Source: Planifilum fimeticola
GTDB taxonomy: Bacteria; Bacillota; Bacilli; Thermoactinomycetales; DSM-44946
Direction of reading: 5' to 3'
NCBI RefSeq assembly: GCF_003001905.1
Contig: NZ_PVNE01000030.1
Coordinates: forward strand, 1 to 46,920
Length of the DNA: 46,920 nt
Below the pieces are notes generated by a model. The model saw only the letters and a list, made by a program, of their open reading frames with translations. It made no database searches and was not told where the DNA came from. Shown here in pieces: positions 9,098 to 17,361 of this stretch; the first letter of the stretch is position 1; each line of letters starts with the position of its first letter. The translations under genes and the position numbers were made by a program.

Positions 9098-9126
9098 AAA
9101 AAAGGGCTGCCTCAAAACAGGCAGCC
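9098..9126 (-). terminator. Terminator of the RRNPP receptor/peptide transcript
   Basis: On the minus strand GGCTGCCT (9126-9119) pairs with AGGCAGCC (9112-9105) and is followed by a run of six T. It lies about 40 bp after the stop of the pro-peptide gene, so receptor and peptide probably end together here. Confidence 0.8.
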
Positions 9127-9162
9127 GATATTAATAATATCATTTTTACTCCTATGCTGCTA

Positions 9163-9291
9163 TCAACCTGCACCAGGGTTGCTCGATTGAATAGTTACAT
9201 CTGCGACAGAAACTGCCGCTTGTGCCTCATAGCCCACCCAGGCAACGGACAAGACTGCGGCCGCTATAAACAGGAGTTTAAACCATTTCAC
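9163..9291 (-). CDS. Secreted signalling pro-peptide of an RRNPP quorum-sensing pair (Phr/NprX-like)
   Basis: A 42-residue gene starting at GTG 9291, overlapping the last 14 nt of the receptor gene in another frame. A strong AAGGGAGGTG site ends 6 nt before the GTG, and the codon two before the GTG is a stop, so this start is well fixed. The product starts MKWFKLLF, has a hydrophobic core IAAAVLSVAWVG, a likely signal-peptidase site after YEAQA, and a short exported tail ending QSSNPGAG. This matches the build of Phr/NprX/PapR precursors: export signal plus a C-terminal 5-8 residue pheromone, here perhaps SSNPGAG. Its place directly after an HTH-TPR gene is the classical RRNPP arrangement. 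No homology search was done, and the exact mature peptide is inferred. Confidence 0.82.
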   Translation of the reverse strand: MKWFKLLFIAAAVLSVAWVGYEAQAAVSVADVTIQSSNPGAG

Positions 9292-10612
9292 GGCTTACAC
9301 CTCCCTTTTGACGATCAAGCTCTTCTTGTACTATAAACATCTTCTCTGTACAACGTCGAAATTCCTCCTGGTCGATATCTTTCCAGCACTGACTGAGCCG
9401 GAACCATGCCTCGTATTCCATTTCCTTCAAATTATGTCTGTTGGCCAACTTCTCCACCCGTTGATAGTAGGAAAGGGCCTCCCGGCTATTTCCCTGAAGC
9501 CGGTAATAATCGCCCATGGCCGTCAAAGCCATCGTCAAGCGAGGAACATCGTTCATATACTCACCTTTTTTTATCGCCTCATCCAAAAAAGGCTTCGCCT
9601 GATCCCATTCTTTCAAATTCATATACATGATTCCGATTCTGGTATATGTGGTGATAAACAATTCCTTCTCGGGAAACTTGTCCTGCAAAGACAACACCAC
9701 ATCAAAGCACGCCTTGGCATTTTCGTAATCTTTTCGATCCATATAGATCGTGCCCAAAACGGTCCAAAGGTCAAAGAGGCTGATCCACACCCAGTTTTTG
9801 CGGGCAAATTCGATTCCTTCCTGGGCGTATTTCATCGCTTCATCAAGCACTCCGCCTCGTCGCAGCAGTTCGGAACGCAGCCAGTAGAAACTGAGAACGG
9901 TTTCCGTCTGATCAATTTTCCCCAGCTCGGGCCACACCTTGTCCACAATCCGCAGGGCCGGAACCACCCGACCCATCCGCTCTAAATAGATCCCCTTGTT
10001 CCGGAGGAGCACATATTTTACATGCTTTCGTTCTCCCTCAGGGTTGAAAGCTTCCAGCCCCTGATCCGTGTAGTGGACGGCTTTGGCCATGTCGTTCTGG
10101 TAATAGCAGCTCAGACTGAGCAAGTTGTACGCGTCCGACTCAACATTCATCCGTTCCGCCTGGGAATTTCCCTCACACAAGCGGATGGCGTTGGACAAAG
10201 CTTTCTCCGCCCGGTTCCACTTTCTTTCGTATATTAAATACTTTCCTCGCAAGCGATGAAAATGGGGAGCAAAAGGGTGGTCATCTTCCAATTGCAAGGA
10301 TTCCAACTTCTCCGCGGCCAATTTGGTTTCTTGCGCGTCAATCAAACTTTCCACCGCGGCCAGCTGCAACCGGATGTCCTCCAGTTTCTTCTGCTCCCCG
10401 GTCATCATCTCCGGCAACCGGTCCAACGACAGCCCCAGTTTTTCGAGGACATAGTTCACCTTGTCCTTGCTGACGTGGGGGACGCCCCGCTCGATATTGC
10501 TGATGGTCGCCGGTGAAATATGTTCGTCAGCCAGATCCTCCAGGCGCATTCCCCGCTCTTTTCGCACCTTGCGGATCACTTCACCGATTTCCCTTATTTC
10601 CAATGGATCCAC
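9278..10612 (-). CDS. RRNPP-type receptor: HTH (XRE) regulator with TPR domain
   Basis: About 444 residues. An XRE helix-turn-helix lies near the N-terminus (IGEVIRKVRKERGMRLEDLA, then ISPATISNIERG). The remainder is an array of about eight tetratricopeptide-like helix pairs, for example SCYYQNDMAKAVHYTDQGLEAF, IYMDRKDYENAKACFDVVL and YYRLQGNSREALSYYQRVEKLA. This is the build of PlcR/NprR-type peptide receptors: the TPR domain binds a re-imported pheromone and switches DNA binding. An ATG at 10636 has no ribosome site, whereas GTG at 10612 has GAGGTG about 9 nt upstream, so I prefer the latter. The gene overlaps the pro-peptide gene by 14 nt. Confidence 0.85.
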   Translation of the reverse strand: MDPLEIREIGEVIRKVRKERGMRLEDLADEHISPATISNIERGVPHVSKDKVNYVLEKLGLSLDRLPEMMTGEQKKLEDIRLQLAAVESLIDAQETKLAAEKLESLQLEDDHPFAPHFHRLRGKYLIYERKWNRAEKALSNAIRLCEGNSQAERMNVESDAYNLLSLSCYYQNDMAKAVHYTDQGLEAFNPEGERKHVKYVLLRNKGIYLERMGRVVPALRIVDKVWPELGKIDQTETVLSFYWLRSELLRRGGVLDEAMKYAQEGIEFARKNWVWISLFDLWTVLGTIYMDRKDYENAKACFDVVLSLQDKFPEKELFITTYTRIGIMYMNLKEWDQAKPFLDEAIKKGEYMNDVPRLTMALTAMGDYYRLQGNSREALSYYQRVEKLANRHNLKEMEYEAWFRLSQCWKDIDQEEFRRCTEKMFIVQEELDRQKGGVSREMV

Positions 10613-10635
10613 TCGTTCTTCCACCTCACCAGTCA

Positions 10636-10660
10636 TATCATACTGAACATTTATATGATA
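10636..10660. promoter_or_regulatory. Candidate operator at the receptor gene start
   Basis: TATCATA (10636-10642) and TATGATA (10654-10660) form a perfect 7-bp inverted repeat with an 11-bp spacer. It lies 24 bp before the preferred GTG start, in an AT-rich region that probably holds the receptor promoter. A dimeric HTH regulator binding its own promoter here would be typical, but this is inferred. Confidence 0.4.
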
Positions 10661-10714
10661 CTACTTTTATTCGGATTTGGAAATAGAAGGAGCTTAAAAA
10701 AACAAAAAATTTTA

Positions 10715-10850
10715 CATCCAAAAAATTGCATTGCTTCGCAGGGGAGAAGCCGCCGAATCCCAGCTCTTCCGGGCTTGTAAACCTTGTCCCCTTGAAAGGG
10801 CGGGGATGCTTGTCCCCCCGCCATTTTATATAAATCAACAGGCACCTTTC
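10715..10850. other. Hairpin-rich non-coding segment between kynU and the RRNPP receptor
   Basis: Read on the minus strand this segment contains GGCGGGG...CCCCGCC with a 10-nt loop, the palindrome CCCTTTCAAGGG, AAGCC...GGCTT, then GCTTC...GAAGC before AATGCAATTTTTT. A GGGGACAAG direct repeat is present. It could be the end of a lost IS200/IS605-like element, the kynU terminator region, or a structured leader of the receptor gene. I cannot assign it to a known RNA family. Confidence 0.4.
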
Positions 10851-10868
10851 TTCGATTCACACGCCTCC

Positions 10869-12155
10869 TCAGGCCACCACTCCCCGCTTTTTCTCATAGC
10901 GCTCATAGCTCTTTTCCTCCATAATTCTCCTCAACCGCTGCACCGCCTCCCACACGTCGGCAAAGGACGTATAGAGAGCGACGGGCGCCAGACGGATCAC
11001 GTCGGGAGCCCGGAAGTCCGGGATGACCCCTTCGTCCTTCAGGGCTTTGCAAATCCGCACCGCCTCTTCGTGGATCAGGGCCACATGGCCGCCCCGGCGG
11101 CGATCCTCCGTCGGATTGCCCAGGGCAAAACCGTATTTCGAAAGCTCCTTTTCCGCCCAGTCCATCAAATATCGGGTCAGCCGGAGGGATTTCTCCCGAA
11201 TCCGTTCGATCCCCGCTTCCGCGAACATCTCCAGGGAGCCGATCAGCGGGGCGGTACTCAAAAGGTTCGGCGTGCCGATTTGATAGGCCCCCGCCGTTCG
11301 AGCCGGAGTGAACCGGTGCTCCATGTCGAACTGCTTCGCCTTGTCGGAGCCGAACCACCCGGCCAGCCCGGGAAGCCGACCGAAATGCTTCCGGTTCACA
11401 AACAGCCCGGCCGTTCCCCCGGGTCCGCTGTTCAGATACTTGTACGTGCACCAGACGGCGAAGTCCACCTCCCACTCGCTGAGCGCATGGGGGATGGCTC
11501 CGATGGAATGGCACAGGTCGAAACCGATGGGAATGCCCCGTACCCGGGCCGCCCGGGCCAGGCGCGGGATATCCAGCAATTGTCCGCTTCTGTAGAGCAC
11601 GGATGGAAGGAGAATCAGCGCCACCTCGTCGGTCATCGCCGCAATGATCTCTTCCTCATCAAGGGTGTTTCCGTCCCGGCTCGGCACGCGAACCAGATGT
11701 TCCTCCGGATCCAGCCCGTGGAGCCGCAGCTGGCTCTGCAGGGCGTAGATGTCGGAGGGAAAATTGAGGACATCCGCCAGGATCTTCGTCCGCTTCCCCC
11801 GGGGACGATAAAAGGTGGCGACCATCTGATGCAGGTTGACCGTCGTCGACCCGGTGACGATCACCTCTTCCGGATCGGCACCCACCAGGGGGGCCATCAT
11901 CGCCCCCAACCGTTCGGACAAATCGAACCAGGGTTGCTCCCCTTCAGTCCACCCGTCGATCCCCAGATCCCGCCAGGCGGCGATTACTTGTTGCAGGGAG
12001 CGTTCCGCCCGCCTGGACAGGAGGCCGAGGGAGTTGCCGTCGAGGTAGATTCGGCCCTCCGGGAGGTAAAATTCCTGTCGGAAACGGCCCAGCGGATCAT
12101 TCCGGTCCAACTCTTCGGCGTAGGATTTCGATGGATTGAAAGAATGAGTGCCCAT
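10869..12155 (-). CDS. kynU: Kynureninase
   Basis: Encodes 428 residues, the normal length. It cleaves L-kynurenine to anthranilate and alanine with PLP. The family N-terminus [16 protein letters not shown], the phosphate-binding STTVNLHQM region and [17 protein letters not shown] are present, with the PLP lysine in [11 protein letters not shown] near residue 237. The ATG at 12155 follows an AAAGGAGG site by about 9 nt; an upstream in-frame start at 12197 has no such site. No kynA or kynB is adjacent, so the other steps of tryptophan catabolism must be elsewhere or absent. Confidence 0.95.
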   Translation of the reverse strand: MGTHSFNPSKSYAEELDRNDPLGRFRQEFYLPEGRIYLDGNSLGLLSRRAERSLQQVIAAWRDLGIDGWTEGEQPWFDLSERLGAMMAPLVGADPEEVIVTGSTTVNLHQMVATFYRPRGKRTKILADVLNFPSDIYALQSQLRLHGLDPEEHLVRVPSRDGNTLDEEEIIAAMTDEVALILLPSVLYRSGQLLDIPRLARAARVRGIPIGFDLCHSIGAIPHALSEWEVDFAVWCTYKYLNSGPGGTAGLFVNRKHFGRLPGLAGWFGSDKAKQFDMEHRFTPARTAGAYQIGTPNLLSTAPLIGSLEMFAEAGIERIREKSLRLTRYLMDWAEKELSKYGFALGNPTEDRRRGGHVALIHEEAVRICKALKDEGVIPDFRAPDVIRLAPVALYTSFADVWEAVQRLRRIMEEKSYERYEKKRGVVA

Positions 12156-12479
12156 TGCCGGCAGCCTCCTTTGCCAACTCGTTCGAAGACTCCGCATTTT
12201 TTGGAAAAAAGAGGAGTGACAATACCTGTTTCAGATAACTCGCGCCGGAGGAGGGGCCGCACTTCTTTCTTGCAACCGGTGCCGTACATTCCGGCGCGAA
12301 ACGCATAAGCAAGGCCGTCGGGCAATAACCACAAGATCCGGTGCTCCCTGCCGCATATCCCGCTCTCCCGGGTCGTCACCACCCCCGGCCTCACCTTCGA
12401 AGAAAGGCCTACAACCATAGCATACCGAAAAATTGACGCCCTTTCACCGGGAAATCAGAAAACGAATACTACCGCTTCT
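12156..12479. other. Intergenic region upstream of kynU
   Basis: About 320 bp between kynU and the thpR stop codon. I see no T-box, riboswitch or clear terminator; a possible weak -10 (TATGCT on the minus strand near 12420) lacks a good -35. Confidence 0.4.
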
Positions 12480-13064
12480 CTAGTCTTCCCCATCCTTCTT
12501 CAGCCCAAAGAGCTCCACCGGTTCGTACATCGGCGTCCTCCCAAGATGGGAACGGTACAGGACGATCCGGTGCACTTCCCATTCCGGCCGGACGGAATCG
12601 TCCATCCATAGCGCCTCCAGCTCCCGGAGGGAAAAATCCCGCTGCCGGCAGTTCCTGGCCAAAGTCAGATGCGGGCGGAAGGGGCGCGTCTCCGCGGGAA
12701 AACCGAGGGGGGACAGCCGGCCCACCACTTCCCGTTGAAGGCGGCCCAAGGCCTCCAGTTCCCCCTCCACCCCGCTCCAAAGGATCCTCGGGCTCCGAGG
12801 GTTGCCGAACAAGCCGAGATCACCGAGCTTCAATCGAAAGGGATCCAGCGTCGGGGCCATCTCCCCCAACCGCTCCTTCACCCGCTCACAGGTCCGTGGG
12901 CTGCATTCGCCCAGGAATTGAAGCGTGATATGCAAATCCCGGGGATGAACCCATTTGCGGAAGGAGGCCGCTTTTTTCAGTTCGCCGAGCCGAAGGGCGA
13001 TCTGACCGCGCACTGCCTCCGGAATCGGCACGGCGACAAAGAGGCGCAGGTCTCCTGGTTTCAC
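12480..13064 (-). CDS. thpR: RNA 2',3'-cyclic phosphodiesterase (LigT/ThpR family)
   Basis: Encodes 194 residues of the 2H phosphoesterase superfamily. The two catalytic HxTx motifs are visible: HITL in DLHITLQFLGE near residue 45 and HLTL in FRPHLTLARN near residue 132. It is expected to open 2',3'-cyclic phosphate ends of RNA to 2'-phosphates. The start is GTG at 13064, 7 nt after AAGGAGG. It is an isolated gene; the flanking kynU and tpx give no functional hint. Confidence 0.92.
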   Translation of the reverse strand: MKPGDLRLFVAVPIPEAVRGQIALRLGELKKAASFRKWVHPRDLHITLQFLGECSPRTCERVKERLGEMAPTLDPFRLKLGDLGLFGNPRSPRILWSGVEGELEALGRLQREVVGRLSPLGFPAETRPFRPHLTLARNCRQRDFSLRELEALWMDDSVRPEWEVHRIVLYRSHLGRTPMYEPVELFGLKKDGED

Positions 13065-13255
13065 GCAGTTCCCTCCTTACGACGGTTCACGACGCCTTTC
13101 CCGGAAGTAACGTGCGTACCCCATCTTACTATATCCGGGACGGCACATGCCTCCGGGCAAAGACAAAGACAAAAACCAAACCCCCGAAATGTGTTCGGAA
13201 ATTGGAGCCGCTGACACGTTGAGTTCCACGCTCAGATCACGCGCCCGAACAACTC

Positions 13256-13284
13256 AAACCCCCGGAAAAGGGCTCCGGGGGTTT
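13256..13284. terminator. Terminator hairpin after tpx
   Basis: AAACCCCCGG (13256-13265) pairs with CCGGGGGTTT (13275-13284). It is about 18 bp downstream of the tpx stop codon on the minus strand. The T tract is weak on the minus side. Confidence 0.65.
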
Positions 13285-13301
13285 GTTGTCCTGTTCCCTG
13301 T

Positions 13302-13820
13302 TTACGAGGCCGCCTTTTTGGCCGCTTCGATCGCCGCTTCGTAGTTCGGGTGCTGGGTCACTTCTGGCACATACTCGGCGTATACCACCTTGTCGTTCTT
13401 GTCCACGACGAACACCGCCCGGGCCAACAGGCGCAGTTCCTTGATCACCACACCGTAGGCGGTTCCGAAGGAGAGGTCGCGGTGGTCGGACAGGGTTTGC
13501 ACCCGATCCACGCCGGCGGCACCGCACCAGCGCTTCTGGGCGAAGGGCAGATCAACGCTGATCGTCAAAACCCGGACTCCCTCCAGGGAAGCCGCTTCCT
13601 CGTTGAAGCGACGGGTCTGCTGGTCGCAGACGCCGGTGTCCAGAGAGGGAACCACGCTGATGATGCGGACGGAACCTTTGCTGTCCGCCAGCGTGACCGG
13701 GGAAAGATCGTTGGCCAACACCGTGAAGTCGGGAGCGGTATCCCCCACCTTCACCTCATTTCCCACCAAGGTGACCGGATTTCCTTTAAAAGTCACAACT
13801 CCCGTGCGTTCCTGAGCCAT
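13302..13820 (-). CDS. tpx: Thiol peroxidase (Tpx, atypical 2-Cys peroxiredoxin)
   Basis: Encodes 172 residues. It reduces hydroperoxides using thioredoxin. The peroxidatic Cys65 is in [12 protein letters not shown] and the resolving Cys99 in [11 protein letters not shown], matching the Cys spacing of Tpx proteins, with the downstream [13 protein letters not shown] and ARAVFVVD blocks. The ATG at 13820 has AAAAGGAGG 8 nt upstream; the longer open frame from 13865 has no ribosome site. It is monocistronic with its own hairpin terminator. Confidence 0.96.
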   Translation of the reverse strand: MAQERTGVVTFKGNPVTLVGNEVKVGDTAPDFTVLANDLSPVTLADSKGSVRIISVVPSLDTGVCDQQTRRFNEEAASLEGVRVLTISVDLPFAQKRWCGAAGVDRVQTLSDHRDLSFGTAYGVVIKELRLLARAVFVVDKNDKVVYAEYVPEVTQHPNYEAAIEAAKKAAS

Positions 13821-13908
13821 ATCGATTTCCTCCTTTTCAGATTGTCCTACCGGCCCTTTTTTCATCTTATCACAAGAAGGGGAAGTAGCGGATACCTCGA
13901 AACCCGAC

Positions 13909-14658
13909 TCAATCGACGCCGTCCCGGTAGATCCGCCTCTCCTCGGCCTCCGTCAGGGATTCGGGGGTGCCGTCAAACACGATCCTTCCCCCGTCCAATC
14001 CGATGATCCGGGTGGCGAAGGCTTTGGCCAGGCGGACATCGTGCAGGTTGAGGAGGGTGATCCGGTTTTCCTCCCGATGGATGGCCAAAAGCAGCTCCAG
14101 GATCCGCCGCGCTGACACCGGATCCAAATTGGAGACGGGTTCATCCCCGAGGATGATCCGGGGGCGAAGCATCAGCGCCCGGGCAATGGCCACCCGCTGC
14201 TGCTGGCCGCCGCTCAATTCCCTCGCCTTGCGCCGGGCGAGATGGGAGATCCCCACCCGCTCCAGCGCCTCCATCGCCCGATCCACCGCCTCCCGGGGAA
14301 AAAGGCCCGGAACGCAACGCCACAGAGGCAGAGCGGGAAAGGCCCCCACCAGCACATTGGTCAGCACATCCAGCGGACCGATCAGGTTGAATTGCTGGAA
14401 GATCATGCCCATCTCCCGCCTGGCGCGGGACAGCTCCCGGGCAGAAGCGACGGTGAGATCCCGCCCGTTCCAAATCACTTTCCCGGAAGAAGGGCGAACC
14501 AACAGGTTGATGCAGCGAATCAGGGTGGATTTCCCCGCTCCGCTGCGGCCGAGGACCGCGACAAACTCCCCCGGGGAAACCGTCAAATCGATCCCTTCGA
14601 GAGCCGGCTCCCCTTCCTTGCCGTACCGCTTGCTCAAGTCGACCAATTGCAGGGTCAT
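13909..14658 (-). CDS. phnC: Phosphonate-type ABC transporter ATP-binding protein
   Basis: Encodes 249 residues with Walker [10 protein letters not shown] (near residue 37), the Q-loop [19 protein letters not shown], signature [15 protein letters not shown] and Walker [15 protein letters not shown]. The QFNLI...DVLTNVL block is characteristic of the PhnC group. The ATG overlaps the phnE stop (ATGA), so translation is coupled. It powers the importer made with the two upstream genes; the substrate could be phosphonate or phosphite. Confidence 0.9.
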   Translation of the reverse strand: MTLQLVDLSKRYGKEGEPALEGIDLTVSPGEFVAVLGRSGAGKSTLIRCINLLVRPSSGKVIWNGRDLTVASARELSRARREMGMIFQQFNLIGPLDVLTNVLVGAFPALPLWRCVPGLFPREAVDRAMEALERVGISHLARRKARELSGGQQQRVAIARALMLRPRIILGDEPVSNLDPVSARRILELLLAIHREENRITLLNLHDVRLAKAFATRIIGLDGGRIVFDGTPESLTEAEERRIYRDGVD

Positions 14659-15434
14659 CCGATCACCCGGGAGCGGAAAAAAGCTCCCGCGTAATCCAAC
14701 AGCCCGATCAGCACCATGATAATCAACACATCCACCGCCATGGCGGCGTATTCAAAGGTTTTGAAGTGGATGAACAGCATATCGCCGATCCCCCCCGCCC
14801 CGATCGCCCCGAACAGGAGGGAGGAGCGCACCCCCACCTCCAAACGGTAAAAATACTGGGACAAAACCACGGGGACGATTTGCGGGACAATCCCGTACAG
14901 GGCCACCAACACCTTCCGCGCTCCCGTCGCGGCAACCGCCTCTTGGGGACCGGGGTCGGCCGCCTCGATCAGCTCGGCGATCAGCTTGCCCAACACGGCG
15001 ATGTTGTGCAGAAAGATGGCCACGATCACCGTCAGGGGAGAAAGTCCGAAGGTGGGGACAAAAATCAGCGCGATGACCAACTCCGGAATCGACCGGAGGA
15101 ACGTCAGGAAACCGCGCATCCCGTGATACACCGCTCCGGGCGCCGTGTTGCGGGCAGCCAGAAAGGCGCAGGGGAACCCGACGATCAGTCCGAAAAACGT
15201 GCCGAGAAACGCAATCTCAAGGGTGATCAGCGTCTCGTTCAGGGCCTGGTCCACCATCGAAAAGTCGAGGGGCCACAGCTCTCCCAAAAAATCGAAGGTG
15301 TTGGGAAGGTCCCGGATATCCTCCAGGTTCAATCCCATATCCCACACGCTGAGAAAGACGAGGACCAGAAGCGAAACGGCGAGGAGAAAATATTTAAGGG
15401 CTGGCCTGATCGTTGCGTCACCCGTTTCCTTCAT
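14655..15434 (-). CDS. phnE: Phosphonate-type ABC transporter permease
   Basis: Encodes 259 residues with about six membrane segments. The binding-protein-dependent permease EAA-loop is seen as EAADPGPQEAVAATGARK near residue 160, and the C-terminal half has the PhnE pattern YRLEVGVRSSLLFGAIGAGGIG. It overlaps phnD and phnC by 4 nt each. A GGGAGG site 6 nt before the ATG lies inside the end of phnD. Confidence 0.9.
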   Translation of the reverse strand: MKETGDATIRPALKYFLLAVSLLVLVFLSVWDMGLNLEDIRDLPNTFDFLGELWPLDFSMVDQALNETLITLEIAFLGTFFGLIVGFPCAFLAARNTAPGAVYHGMRGFLTFLRSIPELVIALIFVPTFGLSPLTVIVAIFLHNIAVLGKLIAELIEAADPGPQEAVAATGARKVLVALYGIVPQIVPVVLSQYFYRLEVGVRSSLLFGAIGAGGIGDMLFIHFKTFEYAAMAVDVLIIMVLIGLLDYAGAFFRSRVIG

Positions 15435-16324
15435 TCGAGCCTCCCCGCCTCCCGGGCCGCTTGTCGAATCGATTCGTAGTCGCTGTCTTTGGCGGTAGTG
15501 AAGCCGCTTGCGCCGAACACTCCCAGAATTTCCGGATCCTTGACCGACAGAAAGGCTTTCTGCAGCTTTTTCACGGTCTCATCGTCCACTATCTCCGAGA
15601 CCGCCCAGGGATATTGGAACAGCTTTTCCGACTTCCAGATCACCCGGATTTTGTCCCCGTCCACCTTCCCGTCCTCCACCAACTGGTTGTATATGGCGCT
15701 GTCGATGGCTCCCGCATCGTACTTCTTGTTCTGGATGACGAGGGCGGTGATGTCATGGGAACCGGTATACGTGACTCCCTTGAACCGGTGGTTTTCCCGG
15801 TCCGTAAAAACCCCGCGCTTCTTCAGCTCGATGCCCGGGATGAGGGAGCCGGAAGTGGAGTTGATGTCGCCGAAGGCAAACCGGATGTCGCGGCTGTGCT
15901 TCACGAGATCGTCGATGGAGCGGTAGGGAGAGTCCTTCGGCACGATGATGTAGGAGTGGTAATACGGTTTCCCGTCGATCAGCTGGGTGACGATCGCCCG
16001 GGCGCCCGTCTTCTCCTGCACCTGGACGTAGGTGAGAGGACCGAAGTACGCCATCTCCAGCTTCTTGTATTTCATCGCTTCGACCACGCCTTGATAATCG
16101 GCATACACCGTGATTTCCACCGCTCTGCCGAGGTGATCGGACAACACCTTTTCCAACTTGTCCATCGCTTTTTGCATGTTTCCTTTGTTCTGTGCCGGAA
16201 CGATGCCCACCCGGAAAGCTTCGTCCGTTCCCTCGGGGTTGGAACATCCGACGCTTCCCCACAGGAAAATGACGACGATCAAAAGGGCGATTCCCCGGGA
16301 AATCCGACTGTAAGCCTTTTTCAT
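15431..16324 (-). CDS. phnD: Phosphate/phosphite/phosphonate ABC transporter substrate-binding lipoprotein
   Basis: Encodes 297 residues. It has an N-terminal signal with lipobox GSVGC (Cys27), then a PhnD-like domain: FRVGIVPAQNKGNMQKAM, LEMAYFGPLTYVQVQEKTGARAI, YHSYIIVPKDSPYRSIDDL and FAFGDINSTSGSLIPGIEL. These are the usual phosphonate-binding protein blocks. The ATG at 16324 has GGAGG 10 nt upstream. It is the first gene of a phnD-phnE-phnC operon. No C-P lyase, phosphonatase or phosphite dehydrogenase gene is in the window, so the imported compound is uncertain. Confidence 0.92.
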   Translation of the reverse strand: MKKAYSRISRGIALLIVVIFLWGSVGCSNPEGTDEAFRVGIVPAQNKGNMQKAMDKLEKVLSDHLGRAVEITVYADYQGVVEAMKYKKLEMAYFGPLTYVQVQEKTGARAIVTQLIDGKPYYHSYIIVPKDSPYRSIDDLVKHSRDIRFAFGDINSTSGSLIPGIELKKRGVFTDRENHRFKGVTYTGSHDITALVIQNKKYDAGAIDSAIYNQLVEDGKVDGDKIRVIWKSEKLFQYPWAVSEIVDDETVKKLQKAFLSVKDPEILGVFGASGFTTAKDSDYESIRQAAREAGRLE

Positions 16325-16733
16325 CGCATAACGACCTCCGACGAGTTTTTGCCCTCCACCCATGCCCGGGAGGCGATCCCCCAACAGAGATCATGCCGGA
16401 AGCGGGAGGAGGGCGATGCATATTGCTATCACATCCCCGTTCTTTGGGGCTTGCGCTACCTTCAGGATCGATCCCTACTCCTCGGCAAACCCGCCGTCAC
16501 GGTTCTGGAAGCAAATATACCACTCGGGGATCGAGGGTTACAAGGGACCTCCCGATATCCACCCTATTTGCCCGCCGCATGCCGGCCTCTGCCGGCTGAC
16601 ATGAATATGTGCCCGGATTCCCCGGACAGGATGCCCCCGGACGATTTGCCGGCAACATTGCTCGAATCAGATGGAGCGGTTTTCGGTCTCAACCAAATCA
16701 CGCTCAAATCCGATCATAGAGAGGATCATCACC
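16325..16733. other. Intergenic region between phnD and the AHSA1 pseudogene
   Basis: About 410 bp, GC-rich and full of small inverted repeats on the phnD leader strand. I compared it by eye with the consensus cores of the cobalamin, SAM, TPP, FMN, lysine, Mn and ydaO riboswitches and found no match. It presumably holds the phnD promoter, but no good -35/-10 pair was seen. Confidence 0.4.
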
Positions 16734-17149
16734 ATGAACACGGAACCGGAAGTCAAGGTACGCGTCACCCGCCGCTTCAACGCTTCTTTGGAGCGCGTGT
16801 TGGACGCCCGGCTGGACCTCGAGATGATCGACAAACGGATGTTCGTGCCCGCTGTCCGTGAAGAATAAGCGGTGCCCATTTCCCTCGCCCGCGCGTGGGT
16901 GGCGGGTTTCCTTTGTCGTGCCTCGTCAAGGGCAGGAAATCAACTACGCAGGGGAATATCTAGATCGACCGGCCCGCCGTCTGAGGTTCACCTGGGGGTG
17001 GCGGGCGCCAGCTCCGGGGTGACCATCGAGCATCGTACCTCTGGAGGCGGGGTGCAAGCTGGCCTTGACCCTCGACTGGTCCGACTTCGCGAAGCGCCGA
17101 GGATGCCTGGAGCAAGATGCTCGGCGCCCTTGCCGCGGCACTCGGCTGA
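16734..17149 (+). pseudogene. Decayed SRPBCC/AHSA1-domain gene with several frameshifts
   Basis: Reading starts at ATG 16734 behind a GAGAGG site and gives VTRRFNASLERVLDARLD, the usual AHSA1 N-terminus (family: VTRxFxASPERVFDAWLD), but stops after 44 codons at 16868. In another frame downstream the family core continues as VSFVVPRQGQEINYAGEY followed by RRLRFTWGW. A further shift gives IVPLEAGCKLALTLDWSDFA, and a last shift gives EDAWSKMLGALAAALG ending at the TGA 17147-17149. The pieces are in the right order and span the normal length of about 140 codons. So this is a whole gene broken by at least three indels, not a fragment. Confidence 0.85.
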
Positions 17150-17306
17150 CGGGCCATCATGCCGGCCGCGACCATCCAGCCGCAAAAAAGGGATCGCGCG
17201 GAGGCTGCGTTCCGCCTTCGCCCAAGAAAGCCGGCGAAAAATACGTCCGGCGGCCGGAGGTCGGTGCAATCGACGCATCACCTCCCCTATCGGGACAAGA
17301 AAAAAA

Positions 17307-17349
17307 GCCGTTTTGTCCTCCCAAGGGCTCAAACCCGGGACAAAACGGC
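17307..17349. terminator. Strong bidirectional terminator
   Basis: GCCGTTTTGTCC (17307-17318) pairs perfectly with GGACAAAACGGC (17338-17349). On the minus strand it is followed by seven T, ending the two-gene unit 17990-17362. On the plus strand it is followed by CTTTT. Confidence 0.85.
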
Positions 17350-17361
17350 CTTTTCACTTGA

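Noticed and set aside
10715-10850. CRISPR-like or ydaO-like element
   Set aside because: There is no regular repeat-spacer pattern and no match to the c-di-AMP riboswitch core; kept only as an unassigned hairpin-rich segment.
10869-12155. kynU as part of a tryptophan-degradation operon
   Set aside because: Neighbouring genes are thpR and an unrelated regulator, and no kynA or kynB homologue is present in the window.
16325-16733. Possible riboswitch in the phnD leader
   Set aside because: Several small stems exist but none of the conserved cores of common riboswitch classes could be matched by eye.
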